NCBI RefSeq assembly: GCF_018598585.1
Contig: NZ_JAHESD010000017.1
Location: 20,900 to 84,899, forward strand
Source: Chryseosolibacter indicum
GTDB taxonomy: Bacteria > Bacteroidota > Bacteroidia > Cytophagales > Cyclobacteriaceae
Direction of reading: 5' to 3'
Length of the DNA stretch: 64,000 nucleotides
Positions 45,931 to 55,784 of this stretch are shown here, in pieces. The notes beneath the pieces were generated by a model, which saw nothing but the letters and a program-made list of their open reading frames with translations, searched no databases and was not told where the DNA came from. Position 1 is the first letter of the stretch; every line of letters starts with the position of its first letter. A program made the position numbers and the translations under genes.

Positions 45931-47121
45931 ATGAACATCGCCATGTTAGGTTCCGGTTTTATCGGACGTTTTTATGCTGACTCGCTACAGGGTTACAGAA
46001 GCAGAGACAAGATTGTATCGATATATTCCCGAAGAGAAGAAAGTGCAAAGAAATTTGCAGCTGACTATAAAGTAGCTTTTTCTACTACAAATATGGAGGA
46101 AGCTATTAACAGGCCTGAGGTGGAAGTTGTCTGTATATCGCTACCAAACAACCTGCACGAAGAAGCGGTTATGCTTTGCTGCAAACACAAGAAGGCTGTT
46201 ATCACTACCAAACCATTAGGAAGAAATGCAGCAGAAGCAAAGCGAATGCTGGAAGCTGTTGAGAAGGCCGGGATATTTAATGGCTACCTTGAAGACCTTG
46301 TTTATACTCCCAAGTTTTTGAAGGCTCATGAGAGTGTAAAGAATGGCGCGCTAGGAAGAATACTTTGGGCAAAGTCACGTGAGACACACCCCGGGCCACA
46401 CAGTGATTGGTTCTGGGATATAGAGCAAGCCGGAGGTGGTTGTATTCTTGATCTTGGATGCCATTGTGTTGAAATCACCAGAACTTATATCGGGAAAGAC
46501 ATTAAACCGGTAGAAGTAATGTGCTGGGCTGATACACAGGTAAAACCTATAGATGCAGAAGACCATGCTATCGGTTTGGTTAAATATGAGAACGGAGCAA
46601 TTGGTCAGTTTGAAGTAAGCTGGACATTCCGTGGTGGATTGGACTTACGTGATGAGGTAATGGGCACAGAAGGAACTATCTGGGTAAACAGTTTCTTGCG
46701 TACCGGTTTTGAAATGTTTACAACAGGTAAAGGTGCTGATTATGTAGCAGAGAAGGCAGAAAGTAATTCGGGATGGCTTTTCCCGGTTGGAGATGAGCTG
46801 AATGAACTTGGCTACAACCATATGTTTGCCGATATGTTTAATGCTATGGAGCAAGGCGTAAATCCAAAAGAAACATTTTATGATGGATATGTTGTAAATG
46901 CTATTCTTGATGCCGCCTACAAATCCGCTAAAACCAAACAATGGGAGCCTGTACAACTTGATATCTGGAGAGGAAGGACAGGCGTAACGAAAGACAGTCA
47001 CCTTCAAGAGTATGATGCGGAAAACTACCTCGTGAAGGAAGAGGTAACGCACTATGGCGCTAAGAAGGTTATTCTTAAAAGCAAAATGACGGGAAAGATC
47101 AGTGAGAAGACCTTATCCTGA
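45931..47121 (+). CDS. Gfo/Idh/MocA family NAD(P)-dependent oxidoreductase
   Basis: 396 residues. A Rossmann fold begins [17 protein letters not shown], and the catalytic KPLGR (about 94-98) is present in [14 protein letters not shown]. The C-terminal domain (about 130-350) has [14 protein letters not shown], with Asp and His in the active-site helix. It likely oxidises or reduces a sugar, sugar acid or cyclitol. Transport and oxidation are probably linked through the upstream MFS gene. A bidirectional terminator follows. Confidence 0.9.
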   Translation: MNIAMLGSGFIGRFYADSLQGYRSRDKIVSIYSRREESAKKFAADYKVAFSTTNMEEAINRPEVEVVCISLPNNLHEEAVMLCCKHKKAVITTKPLGRNAAEAKRMLEAVEKAGIFNGYLEDLVYTPKFLKAHESVKNGALGRILWAKSRETHPGPHSDWFWDIEQAGGGCILDLGCHCVEITRTYIGKDIKPVEVMCWADTQVKPIDAEDHAIGLVKYENGAIGQFEVSWTFRGGLDLRDEVMGTEGTIWVNSFLRTGFEMFTTGKGADYVAEKAESNSGWLFPVGDELNELGYNHMFADMFNAMEQGVNPKETFYDGYVVNAILDAAYKSAKTKQWEPVQLDIWRGRTGVTKDSHLQEYDAENYLVKEEVTHYGAKKVILKSKMTGKISEKTLS

Positions 47122-47130
47122 CACAAATTA

Positions 47131-47160
47131 AAATGCTCCCAATCGGGAGCATTTTAATTT
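47131..47160. terminator. Bidirectional terminator between convergent genes
   Basis: AAATGCTCCC (47131-47140) and GGGAGCATTT (47145-47154) form a 10-bp perfect stem with an AATC loop. T-rich tracts occur on both strands, so it can serve both the oxidoreductase gene and the convergent hypothetical gene. Confidence 0.85.
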
Positions 47161-47169
47161 TAAGAACAT

Positions 47170-47952
47170 TTACAATTGCGTTAATGGAATGACAGTAGCT
47201 AGCTTTACTTTATAGCGGTAGCCGCCACGAAAATACTCCTGCATTTTTATAACTTCTTTTGATTTTTTACTGATCCAAAAGATTGCCCAACTATCTTTAT
47301 CATAATCAATTTTCATTTTCCAGCAATCAAATGAACCTCCTTCAACCCCGTTAAGTTTTTCTGATCCTACTATGTCGTATTTATAATATTTAGGCTCTGA
47401 TCTTCCTCCGGGATGATAGAAGTTGATATAGAACTTTTGGCCAACTCTTTTGAACGGCAGTGTACTAAACACTTCCAAATCAAGCTCCCAATTTAAAGTT
47501 GGCGCGGTAAGCATTACAGCAAAATCATTTTTAGAATTATTTAAAACCGTGTCTGCGCCTGATATTTTGTCCTTATAAAAATCGAAAGCTTCTGTTCCAC
47601 GACTGCTTTTGGTATAATGATATATCGGCGCAAAATTCTTTTTATTACTTATCGAATACACATATCTATTAAAGAGTGTATCGCTCAAATACCAATGTTG
47701 TTTAATTTCGATTGTCTCGACTTCATTTTGCTTTTTAAAGGTAACATGCCTGTTCCAGATTGACATTCCGCCTAATCTTTGCTTTTTGGGATTTTCGAAG
47801 TACACCAAATATTGATGCAGGCCTTCTTTCAGATACTGAATCTGTAGTTCGTTCTTTGAAATATTGATGGTGTCCGTTTGAGAAAACGTGACATAAGGTG
47901 TAGCCAATATTGGAAATACAACCAGTAGAAGTTTACTTAATAGTGATTTCAT
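47170..47952 (-). CDS. Secreted hypothetical protein, DUF3108-like
   Basis: 260 residues with a signal peptide (about 1-24, ending VTFSQ). The mature part is beta-rich with YLVYFENPKKQ, FYKDKISGAD, and WKMKIDYDKDSWAIFWISKKSKEVIKM, which resembles DUF3108/lipoprotein-like domains found in Bacteroidota. The function is unknown. It is convergent with the oxidoreductase and not obviously in an operon. Confidence 0.7.
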   Translation of the reverse strand: MKSLLSKLLLVVFPILATPYVTFSQTDTINISKNELQIQYLKEGLHQYLVYFENPKKQRLGGMSIWNRHVTFKKQNEVETIEIKQHWYLSDTLFNRYVYSISNKKNFAPIYHYTKSSRGTEAFDFYKDKISGADTVLNNSKNDFAVMLTAPTLNWELDLEVFSTLPFKRVGQKFYINFYHPGGRSEPKYYKYDIVGSEKLNGVEGGSFDCWKMKIDYDKDSWAIFWISKKSKEVIKMQEYFRGGYRYKVKLATVIPLTQL

Positions 47953-48170
47953 AAAAGTAAAGGGATTTATATGATTGAACCTTCTTCAAAAGAAGAGAAA
48001 ACAGAAATCATAAACCGAAAAAGTAAATGAACTCCTTAACTTACTTTGCCAAGGGGTCGCTTTCGCCTATACTTTTAATAGATAGATTAAAAACACCAAT
48101 TGGTTTAAAAATATCATTAAGCCATAGATTAAAACGGCATACTTGATTATAAAGCCATAAATTGTGCCGT

Positions 48171-49205
48171 ATGCGGATGCCTGGATCAAATAATCACAAT
48201 AAAGTACTCTTACTGCATTTTTCTTTCTGGCTCTTATATTTTTCCTATCGCGTGTATGATATCTCGCAACACATAGGCTTTAAAAAAGCTGTGTTTTATG
48301 TATCAATTCCAATGTCCTTAAATATACTGGCTAGCTACATTCATTACTTTGCTATTCTACCAGGTTGGATCTTAAAAAAGAACTTCTCAAGGTATGCAAT
48401 ACAACTGTTGCTACTGCTAACTTTCATACTAACATTTCGGATTACAACGGAGAACCTTGCCTTTGCAAACCTTATTACAAATGAAAACTATTATAAAACC
48501 GTTAAACTTTCACGTGTTGTCAGTACGTTATGGGATACGCTTTCATTTCTGATATTTACAGGGATGATCAGATTCACCTTAGATTGGTTCGACCTCGAGA
48601 ACAAGAAGAAACAGTTGGAAAATGAAAAACTGGTTGCCGAACTTAATTATCTTAAAGCACAAATTAATCCTCACTTCCTGTTTAATACACTTCATAATCT
48701 CAATTACCTCGTTTATTCCGGATCAAAGAAATCAACAGAAGTTATTATCAAACTCTCCAATATCATGCGTTATATGATATATGATGCTAATCGTGACAAG
48801 GTGCCTTTAAAAAAAGAAATAGAATACATGAATGACTATGTTCTGCTTGAAAGCATTCGTTTAAACGAGGTCTTTAAAATTACGTTTGATATAAAGGGAA
48901 ATGTTCATGAACAGGAAATCTCACCGCTTATCATGATCACGTTTTTGGAAAACGCTTTTAAGCATGGTGTAAGCGACCAGGAGAAGGATTGCTGGATTAA
49001 TGTCTCCCTTCATGTAACTGACACATCAATCGAATATAAGGTGAGCAATAAAAAAATTAATAACTCAATTCAACATAAGTTGAAGTCCGGATTCGGGTTA
49101 GAGAATGTGAAAAAACGCCTTCAACTAAGTTATCCTGACGCCCATGATTTAAAAATAATTGATGCAGATAGCGTTTATCAAGTTAGCTTAACACTTACAA
49201 AATGA
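48171..49205 (+). CDS. LytS/YehU-type sensor histidine kinase
   Basis: 344 residues from the ATG at 48171; a TTG three codons upstream and another ATG two codons downstream are also in frame. Four membrane helices (about 8-150) precede a His_kinase domain. The box LNYLKAQINPHFLFNTLHNLN has the phospho-His. The HATPase N-box (ITFLENAFKHG) and GFGLENVKKRL follow. The membrane region has no recognised sensor. It overlaps the LytTR regulator gene by 4 bases (ATGA), so they form a pair. Confidence 0.9.
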   Translation: MRMPGSNNHNKVLLLHFSFWLLYFSYRVYDISQHIGFKKAVFYVSIPMSLNILASYIHYFAILPGWILKKNFSRYAIQLLLLLTFILTFRITTENLAFANLITNENYYKTVKLSRVVSTLWDTLSFLIFTGMIRFTLDWFDLENKKKQLENEKLVAELNYLKAQINPHFLFNTLHNLNYLVYSGSKKSTEVIIKLSNIMRYMIYDANRDKVPLKKEIEYMNDYVLLESIRLNEVFKITFDIKGNVHEQEISPLIMITFLENAFKHGVSDQEKDCWINVSLHVTDTSIEYKVSNKKINNSIQHKLKSGFGLENVKKRLQLSYPDAHDLKIIDADSVYQVSLTLTK

Positions 49206-49936
49206 TACGATGTGTGGTGGTAGATGATGAGCCCCTTGCTCGTAAGCTACTGGGAGATTTTATAGAAAAAACTCCGGTACTTAAATTAGAAGGTATATTT
49301 TCCAGTGCCCTCAAATCCCTAGAGCTGCTCAACACCAAGCAAATTGATGTTCTGTTTCTCGATATCCAGATGCCTGATATTACGGGAATTGACTTTTTAA
49401 AAACATTGAAGAAAAAACCATATGTTGTCTTCACCACAGCTTACGCGGAATTTGCTTTAGAAGGTTTTGAACTTGATGTCGTTGACTATTTGTTAAAACC
49501 ATTTGACTTTAACAGATTTCTGAAATCCGTTAATAAAATAACGCAACGAGTAGAATCAACCATCACTTCGATACAAGCAACAGAAAAGAAGACAGAGCAA
49601 GCAGTACCCATTATCTTTGTAAAAGATGGTAGTAAACTTGTGAAAATTGAATTAGATTCTGTTTTATTTATTAAAGGCACAAGAGAGTATGCCACCATTC
49701 ATACTACAGATAAGAAGATCATGACACTTCAAACTTTAAAGAGCCTTGAAGAGGAGTTACCTGATAATTTTATAAGAGTTCACAATTCCTATATTATTTA
49801 CATTCCAGCTATAAATACTGTATCGAGAAATGAAATCGAAATTGGAGGGGAAGTTATTCCTATTGGAATAAGCTATAAAAAACAATTTTTTGAAAAGCTT
49901 AAAAGCTTTTTTCCCGGAAAGGATTTTAATGGATGA
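49202..49936 (+). CDS. LytTR-family response regulator
   Basis: 244 residues. The receiver (1-120) has Asp54 in LFLDIQMPD as phospho-acceptor, Lys in LLKPF near 100, and an acidic pair near 8-9. The LytTR DNA-binding domain spans about 140-240, with the IKGTREYATIHT and FIRVHNSYII motifs. It is the partner of the LytS-type kinase upstream. Targets are unknown. Confidence 0.94.
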   Translation: MIRCVVVDDEPLARKLLGDFIEKTPVLKLEGIFSSALKSLELLNTKQIDVLFLDIQMPDITGIDFLKTLKKKPYVVFTTAYAEFALEGFELDVVDYLLKPFDFNRFLKSVNKITQRVESTITSIQATEKKTEQAVPIIFVKDGSKLVKIELDSVLFIKGTREYATIHTTDKKIMTLQTLKSLEEELPDNFIRVHNSYIIYIPAINTVSRNEIEIGGEVIPIGISYKKQFFEKLKSFFPGKDFNG

Positions 49937-49943
49937 TGCAATA

Positions 49944-51131
49944 TCATATGGAACCCTGTTCATTGATCAAATTATAAAAAGCATCGCCCAGCAATTTTCT
50001 TGAGTACTTTCTTTCTGCTAATGACCTTGACGCCTTTTGATAATTAATAAGCACGGAAGGGTTCTCAATGCACCTGGCTAACTTGGTTATAATTGTTTCC
50101 GGAGATGATGAAGGAACATAAAAACCGCAGCCTTCTTTCTCTATCTCTTCTTTAATCCAGCCTGCAAAATTTGCTATGATCATTTTACCTGCAGCCAATG
50201 CATCGAAATATTTATTGGGCGATCCTGTTTCAAGAATCGGCTCTGGTCGATAACATACAAAGCTTGCATCAGTAATATTCATAATTTCAGCTATGCCATC
50301 CCTGTTTTGAAAAGGTATAATCGAAAAATTCTTTAATTCATTTCTTTCCGAGATTTCCTTAAGGCGCTTTAGCATTGCTCCATCTCCACACATTACAAAT
50401 TGAACAGGAAGGGCGGCTTTTTGGCAGGCGCGAGCACATTCGAGAAAGAAATCTAAGCCATTGGCAAAACCAATTGCACCGATGTAAGACACCACAAATT
50501 TCCCTTCAACGTCGAATTTCTTTACAAGATCAAAGCGTTTCTCTTCTGGTTTGAAAAAATCCGTATCTGACATGTTAGGGATGATATCGATTCTTTTCCC
50601 GGGTACCTTTTTTTCAATGGAATTTTTAATCGCTGTTGAAAGGGCTACAACAGATTTTGAACGTTGGTAGATTTTCGTCTCTAGTTGATATAAAAGTGTT
50701 TTAAGCAATGGGTTTTTAATGAATCCTAATTGAATGGGAGCATCAGGCCACAAGTCACCTACTTCGAAAATAAATGGAATTTTGTATCGTCTCTTGAGCT
50801 CCAATGCTGCTATTCCGATGGTAAGCGGAACAGAAATAGCATAACATATTGAGGCATCTTTATGTATGCTCCCATACCTGATGGATAAGATGATAAATCG
50901 AATAAATGAGTAGCTTCTTTTGTAAAAGCCAAATCCATTATTGTATGCTATTGGAAGATAATGTACTTCTATTCCATCTATTTGCTTCTTTTCATAATCC
51001 TTGCCGTTGTAACCAGTTATTACAACAACCTGTACTCCCCGATCAACCAAAGCCTTTGCCAGATAGTAAGACCTCAACGCACCCCCTTGATAAGGCGTAT
51101 TAAAATGTTGATGTAGTAACAGCACTTTCAC
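49944..51131 (-). CDS. Glycosyltransferase family 4
   Basis: 395 residues from a GTG at 51131 that gives the usual GT4 start KVLLLHQHFNTPYQGGALRSYY; a longer frame from a GTG at 51164 adds 11 unneeded residues. The N-half has IPFIFEVGDLWPDAP, a WbuB-type motif, and the C-half has FVVSYIGAIGFANGLDFFLE and ETGSPNKYFDALAAGK with the EX7E-like motif. WbuB-like enzymes act in O-antigen or capsule synthesis. It has no glycan gene next to it and is convergent with the LytTR pair (7 bases). Confidence 0.88.
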   Translation of the reverse strand: MKVLLLHQHFNTPYQGGALRSYYLAKALVDRGVQVVVITGYNGKDYEKKQIDGIEVHYLPIAYNNGFGFYKRSYSFIRFIILSIRYGSIHKDASICYAISVPLTIGIAALELKRRYKIPFIFEVGDLWPDAPIQLGFIKNPLLKTLLYQLETKIYQRSKSVVALSTAIKNSIEKKVPGKRIDIIPNMSDTDFFKPEEKRFDLVKKFDVEGKFVVSYIGAIGFANGLDFFLECARACQKAALPVQFVMCGDGAMLKRLKEISERNELKNFSIIPFQNRDGIAEIMNITDASFVCYRPEPILETGSPNKYFDALAAGKMIIANFAGWIKEEIEKEGCGFYVPSSSPETIITKLARCIENPSVLINYQKASRSLAERKYSRKLLGDAFYNLINEQGSI

Positions 51132-51255
51132 AAGTGCAAATAAAACAAAACTGGCTATTGCCACATAGCGGCGGATTACTATTGCGAAAGGTCGGGTGAA
51201 GAGCGTTTACAGGAAAGAGTGAGTTAAGTTGGGTATCAGCTTTTTGGTGGTAAAA

Positions 51256-51286
51256 TAAAAAAACGCTGAGCTTAAGCACAGCGTTT
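51256..51286 (-). terminator. Terminator of the ECF sigma operon
   Basis: On the minus strand, AACGCTG and CAGCGTT pair across an AGCTTAAG-type loop, followed by seven T. It lies about 100 bases past the small partner gene stop. Confidence 0.8.
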
Positions 51287-51386
51287 TGGCGATGTAATAG
51301 AATAGAATTTAAAGATGACGAAGTAAAAAGGCAAAACCCGTCAATCATTCATTGAATGATAGTATTTAAAGCATGACAGTTGTGAC

Positions 51387-51620
51387 TTACTTTTTGACCT
51401 CTTGCGTACTTCTTGAATAGCTCAAGATATTTAGTACGGCCAGATTAGATGGTTCCAGCGTTGCATTGTTCATGTCATTCAACAATTCTCGCAAGTCGTT
51501 AAAAAGGGCCATTAGCTGGCCATCACAAATAAGGGCTTTATCAATCTCCCTCTTCTCCTCCTCCGTAATCTCTTGGTATAAATACCTGATCAGGTCCGTC
51601 TGGGTAAAAGTTTTTATCAT
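51387..51620 (-). CDS. Small protein overlapping the ECF sigma gene (possible anti-sigma or partner)
   Basis: 77 residues. The first half (FTQTDLIRYLYQEITEEEKREIDKALI) and the end (EPSNLAVLNILSYSRSTQ) resemble a small Bacteroidota family found directly after sigma genes. The start ATG (51620) lies within the sigma 3' end, in a different frame, giving an 80-base overlap. It is too short for a membrane anti-sigma and has no membrane helix, so if it regulates the sigma factor it does so in the cytoplasm; this is a hypothesis. Confidence 0.65.
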   Translation of the reverse strand: MIKTFTQTDLIRYLYQEITEEEKREIDKALICDGQLMALFNDLRELLNDMNNATLEPSNLAVLNILSYSRSTQEVKK

Positions 51621-52191
51621 AGGCTCTGTGTTTTACCATCTTCTTTCGCAGGTTGATGAGTGCATATCGCATTCTTCCCAATGCTGTATTTATGCTTACT
51701 CCCGTGCGGGATGCGATCTCCTGGAAACTCATTTGAAGATAATGCCTCATGATCAGAACTTGCTTCTGCTCGGTGGGCAACTCTTTAATGTAGTCTCTAA
51801 GTTTGGATCTGGTCTCCCTCAGCACCTGCTTTTCTTCAACAGACTCTTCTGCAAAATCCATTGAATTAAACAACCTGCTTCCATCTTCCAGCACTACCTC
51901 CGGATAACGTTTTTCTTTTCTGAAGTGGTCAATTGCAAGATTATGAGCAATCCTGCTGATCCACGGCAAAAATTTGCCTTCTTCATTGTACCGTCCACCT
52001 CTGATGGTATTAATAGCCTTCACAAAGGTTTCCTGCAAAAGATCTTCAGCTGTGTACCTATCTTTCACTATAAGGTAAATAGCCGTGTAGATTTTTGATT
52101 TATGACGGTGTAAGAGAATCTCGAAAGCTTCTTCGTTACCGTTCTGATAGAGCGACACAAGCTGGCTGTCGCTGAATCCATTGTCAATCAT
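51541..52191 (-). CDS. ECF-type RNA polymerase sigma factor
   Basis: 216 residues. Region 2 has KDRYTAEDLLQETFVKAINTI and WISRIAHNLAIDHFRKEKR; region 4 has LPTEQKQVLIMRHYLQMSFQEIASRTGVSINTALGRMRYALINLRKKM, an HTH. It redirects RNA polymerase to a small regulon. A basic C-terminal tail extends about 30 residues after region 4 and overlaps the small downstream gene in another frame. The stimulus and target promoters are unknown. Confidence 0.92.
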   Translation of the reverse strand: MIDNGFSDSQLVSLYQNGNEEAFEILLHRHKSKIYTAIYLIVKDRYTAEDLLQETFVKAINTIRGGRYNEEGKFLPWISRIAHNLAIDHFRKEKRYPEVVLEDGSRLFNSMDFAEESVEEKQVLRETRSKLRDYIKELPTEQKQVLIMRHYLQMSFQEIASRTGVSINTALGRMRYALINLRKKMVKHRAYDKNFYPDGPDQVFIPRDYGGGEEGD

Positions 52192-52368
52192 TCTGCTTCA
52201 CATTTAGGTAACGTAGAGATTCTATTCGATATTGTATGGGTTTGATTATTGAATTGTTTCAAAAGATAGGAATCTTTTTCTACAGGACAAAAAATATTTA
52301 AAAAATTTCTTGCCTTCTAGACAATTTCTTTTGCTATTTGTCGCATATTCTTGTGCACCAAAAACCTT

Positions 52369-52749
52369 ATGGCAGTTAGTAAAAAAAGAATCATCAAAAG
52401 CCTTGAAAATCTCAGCGAAGATTTAAAAGATATCATCAGGGACCAGTACCCGAACGGGTATGAAAGTAGCATTACACGCATAACAAATGCTAAAAAAGAA
52501 CCAATTTTCGTTTTTCCTATTGAAACAGAGGATGCTACTATTCTGGTAAAAGTTCCTGTTACTAAGAATAGTGATGGGGAATACGATGTTGAGTCTACTC
52601 CCGAACCAGAGGTTGATGGAGGCGACAGCGATGATTTCGGCAGCAGCAGCGATGATGAAGGTAGTAGTGGTTACAGCGACGATTATGACGAAGAAGGTGG
52701 TTCCCGTAAAGGACGTGAAGCAAGCTACGACCCGGATTTTGACAATTAA
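52369..52749 (+). CDS. Acidic Ser/Asp-rich tailed protein, unknown function
   Basis: 126 residues from the ATG at 52369, after discarding an alternative upstream start. The first ~75 residues are a small folded domain (KSLENLSEDLKDIIRDQYPNG, then PIFVFPIETEDATILVKVP), and the remaining ~50 are a low-complexity acidic tail of Ser, Asp, Gly and Glu. No signal peptide. The pattern resembles Cytophagales-conserved small acidic proteins whose function I cannot name. It has its own strong terminator. Confidence 0.7.
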   Translation: MAVSKKRIIKSLENLSEDLKDIIRDQYPNGYESSITRITNAKKEPIFVFPIETEDATILVKVPVTKNSDGEYDVESTPEPEVDGGDSDDFGSSSDDEGSSGYSDDYDEEGGSRKGREASYDPDFDN

Positions 52750-52774
52750 TTGAATCTATTACACATACTTCAGG

Positions 52775-52806
52775 CACCACCTCCAAAAAAGGGGTGGTGT
52801 TTTTGT
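52775..52806 (+). terminator. Rho-independent terminator after the acidic-tail gene
   Basis: CACCACC (52775-52781) pairs with GGTGGTG (52793-52799), extended inward by a T:G wobble and a C:G pair around a C plus A-run loop, then a T run. Confidence 0.85.
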
Positions 52807-52868
52807 TTGTAAGCGCTTGAATCTGTGACCTTTTCTTATCAAACTTTGTTTACTTTGAAAATTATTTA

Positions 52869-55730
52869 ATGAACGTAAGCGTGAGTCAGGCATTACCTAC
52901 CAATGATTCGTATTTAGACGAACTAGATCCTAAAAATTATATAATCATTAAGCGCGCCAGAGTTAATAATCTCAAAAACCTTAGCGTTGCTATTCCCCGC
53001 AATAAACTTGTAGTTATCACAGGTCTTTCCGGTTCGGGAAAATCTTCACTTGCTTTTGATACCCTGTTTGCCGAAGGTCAACGCATGTACGTTGAAAGCC
53101 TCAGTTCTTATGCCCGGCAATTCCTTGGCAGGATGGAAAAGCCAGATGTAGACTATATTAAAGGCGTTTCCCCGGCCATTGCCATTGAACAGAAGGTGAA
53201 TACCCGTAACCCTCGTTCTACCGTAGGCACAACCACGGAAATTTACGACTACCTGAAATTACTCTTCGCCCGTATTGGCAAGACGTATTCGCCTGTTAGC
53301 GGAAAAGAAGTTAGACGTGATACCGTTACTGATGTTGTTACCGCTATTAATAAATGGCCTACCGGTACGCGTGTAATGATTGCTGCCCCCCTTAAAATTG
53401 CAAAAGGAAGAAAACTCAATGAGGAATTAAACCTTCTCCTGAGCAAGGGTTTTGCAAGAATACTGGTTGATGGTGAAGTAAAGTTTATTGAAGAGCTTCT
53501 TAACCCTGCCCCTGAAGCAGGTAAAAAGAAAGCAAAAACATTGAAGATTGAGGGTGACATCGAAATATTAATAGATCGTGCGTCTGTCAACCCGGAAGAT
53601 GAAGATACTACCTACAGGTTATCAGATTCTGTTCAAACCGCCTTTTTTGAAGGAGAAGGAGATTGTATCGTGTATGCTGAGCGCGAAGGAAAGATGCAAA
53701 GAGATGTATTTTCTGACCGCTTTGAACTTGACGGAATTACATTTACGGAGCCTTCAGTGAATTTCTTCAGCTTCAATAATCCTTATGGTGCATGTCAAAC
53801 CTGTGAGGGTTTTGGGAAAGTGCTTGGTATAGATGAAGACCTGGTCATTCCGGATAAGAGCCTTTCAATTTATGAAGGTGCTATTGCACCATGGCGCAGC
53901 GAGGCCATGAGTGAATGGGCTAAACCCTTACTTAAGAATGGTATCAAGTTCGATTTTCCAATTCACAGGCCTTATAACGAACTGACAAAAGAACAACAGG
54001 AATTGGTTTGGAATGGAAACGAATACTTTGATGGTGTTAATGACTTCTTCAAGTACCTCGAATCTAAAACACATAAGATTCAATACCGCGTTATGTTGTC
54101 GCGCTACCGTGGCAGAACAAACTGTCCTGATTGCAGGGGAACGCGTCTTAGAAAAGATGCCCAGTATGTGAAGATCGCCAATACTTCCATTACCGATATT
54201 GTACTTATGCCAATTGAAGAGGCGCTTGAATTCTTTAATAAATTAAAGCTAAATACCTACGACCAGAAAATTTCCGAGCGCATTCTAACAGAGATAAAGT
54301 CAAGACTCGAGTACATGACCCGTGTGGGTTTAGGTTATCTTACGCTAAACCGGATTACATCGACTTTATCAGGCGGAGAATATCAGCGCATTAAACTGGC
54401 AACATCACTTGGAAGCGCGCTCGTTGGGTCAATGTATGTATTGGACGAACCTAGTATAGGATTACATCCCAAGGATACGTCAAGGATGGTAGACGTACTT
54501 TTGTCCTTACGGGATTTAGGAAATACAGTAATAGTAGTAGAGCATGAAGAGGAGATCATGCGTGCTGCTGACCAAATCATTGATATTGGACCTGATGCTG
54601 GTAGTCACGGCGGCCAACTCATCTTCCAGGGTACCCTAAATGATATTAATGGTAAAGTAGCATCGCACACTACGGCCTACTTAAGCGGAAGAGAGACCAT
54701 TCCTGTTCCACCCCAAAGAAGGAAATGGGTAGATTCAATTACCGTGGTAGGAGCAAGAGAAAATAACTTAAAAAACCTTACAGTTAAGTTTCCGTTGGGC
54801 GTGCTTACAGTAGTTACCGGTGTGAGCGGTTCAGGGAAGTCAACTTTAATCAAAAAGATTCTATACCCTGCAGTAGGAAGATTGAATGGATCGGTAGCTG
54901 AAGCTCCCGGAAGGTATGACAGATTAGATGGCGACGTATCAAGGATTACACAAGTAGAATTTGTGGATCAAAATCCGATTGGCAAATCTTCGCGTTCAAA
55001 TCCTGTAAGCTATGTAAAGGCTTATGATGTTATTCGTCAGCTTTTTGCGGACCAACCTCTTTCGAAGCAACGCGGTTATAAACCTTCCCATTTCTCCTTT
55101 AACGTTGAGGGTGGCAGATGCGAGACATGCCAGGGTGAAGGTGAGATAAAGGTGGAGATGCAGTTCATGGCTGACATCTATCTTCGCTGCGAGAGCTGTA
55201 ACGGTAAACGCTTTAAGCAGGAGATACTAGAGGTTGAGTACAATGGTAAAAATATCGCTGATGTACTTGATCTTACTGTAGAAGACGCATTGGACTTCTT
55301 TAAAGACAAGAAAACAATTCTTGATAAGATAGTACCACTGAATGACGTAGGTTTGGGATATGTAAAACTTGGCCAGTCATCTAACTCACTCAGTGGTGGT
55401 GAAGCTCAACGTGTTAAGCTGGCATCATTCCTGGCGAAGAATGCATCACAAGGTCACATTCTTTTTATTTTTGATGAGCCAACTACCGGACTTCATTTTC
55501 ATGATATAGCAAAGTTGCTTAAAGCAATGAATGCACTTGTAGATGAAGGGCACACAGTAATTGTTATAGAACATAATCTGGAAATCATTAAATGCGCTGA
55601 CTGGATTATCGACCTGGGGCCTGAGGGCGGAGAAAAGAAAGGTGGCAATTTAATGTTTGTCGGAACACCAGAGGAGATGGTGAAGAAACCTAAAGGATAC
55701 ACCGCTGAATTTCTAAAGACTAAATTATAA
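52869..55730 (+). CDS. uvrA: Excinuclease ABC subunit A (UvrA)
   Basis: 953 residues, two ABC ATPase halves. The first Walker A is [13 protein letters not shown]; the second is [13 protein letters not shown]. The signatures are [10 protein letters not shown] and [10 protein letters not shown]. Zinc-finger Cys pairs are in [17 protein letters not shown] and CESCNGK. UvrA recognises DNA damage as a dimer and loads UvrB. Length is normal. It is preceded by a terminator and followed by a strong terminator, so probably a single gene. Confidence 0.97.
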   Translation: MNVSVSQALPTNDSYLDELDPKNYIIIKRARVNNLKNLSVAIPRNKLVVITGLSGSGKSSLAFDTLFAEGQRMYVESLSSYARQFLGRMEKPDVDYIKGVSPAIAIEQKVNTRNPRSTVGTTTEIYDYLKLLFARIGKTYSPVSGKEVRRDTVTDVVTAINKWPTGTRVMIAAPLKIAKGRKLNEELNLLLSKGFARILVDGEVKFIEELLNPAPEAGKKKAKTLKIEGDIEILIDRASVNPEDEDTTYRLSDSVQTAFFEGEGDCIVYAEREGKMQRDVFSDRFELDGITFTEPSVNFFSFNNPYGACQTCEGFGKVLGIDEDLVIPDKSLSIYEGAIAPWRSEAMSEWAKPLLKNGIKFDFPIHRPYNELTKEQQELVWNGNEYFDGVNDFFKYLESKTHKIQYRVMLSRYRGRTNCPDCRGTRLRKDAQYVKIANTSITDIVLMPIEEALEFFNKLKLNTYDQKISERILTEIKSRLEYMTRVGLGYLTLNRITSTLSGGEYQRIKLATSLGSALVGSMYVLDEPSIGLHPKDTSRMVDVLLSLRDLGNTVIVVEHEEEIMRAADQIIDIGPDAGSHGGQLIFQGTLNDINGKVASHTTAYLSGRETIPVPPQRRKWVDSITVVGARENNLKNLTVKFPLGVLTVVTGVSGSGKSTLIKKILYPAVGRLNGSVAEAPGRYDRLDGDVSRITQVEFVDQNPIGKSSRSNPVSYVKAYDVIRQLFADQPLSKQRGYKPSHFSFNVEGGRCETCQGEGEIKVEMQFMADIYLRCESCNGKRFKQEILEVEYNGKNIADVLDLTVEDALDFFKDKKTILDKIVPLNDVGLGYVKLGQSSNSLSGGEAQRVKLASFLAKNASQGHILFIFDEPTTGLHFHDIAKLLKAMNALVDEGHTVIVIEHNLEIIKCADWIIDLGPEGGEKKGGNLMFVGTPEEMVKKPKGYTAEFLKTKL

Positions 55731-55736
55731 AACAAA

Positions 55737-55768
55737 AGGCTCTGCAATTTAGCAGAGCCTTTTTTTTT
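55737..55768. terminator. Terminator between convergent uvrA and secreted esterase gene
   Basis: AGGCTCTGC (55737-55745) and GCAGAGCCT (55752-55760) form a 9-bp stem with an AATTTA loop and eight T. The minus strand also carries TTTTG, so both genes may use it. Confidence 0.88.
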
Positions 55769-55784
55769 GAACAAATGTTGTTGA

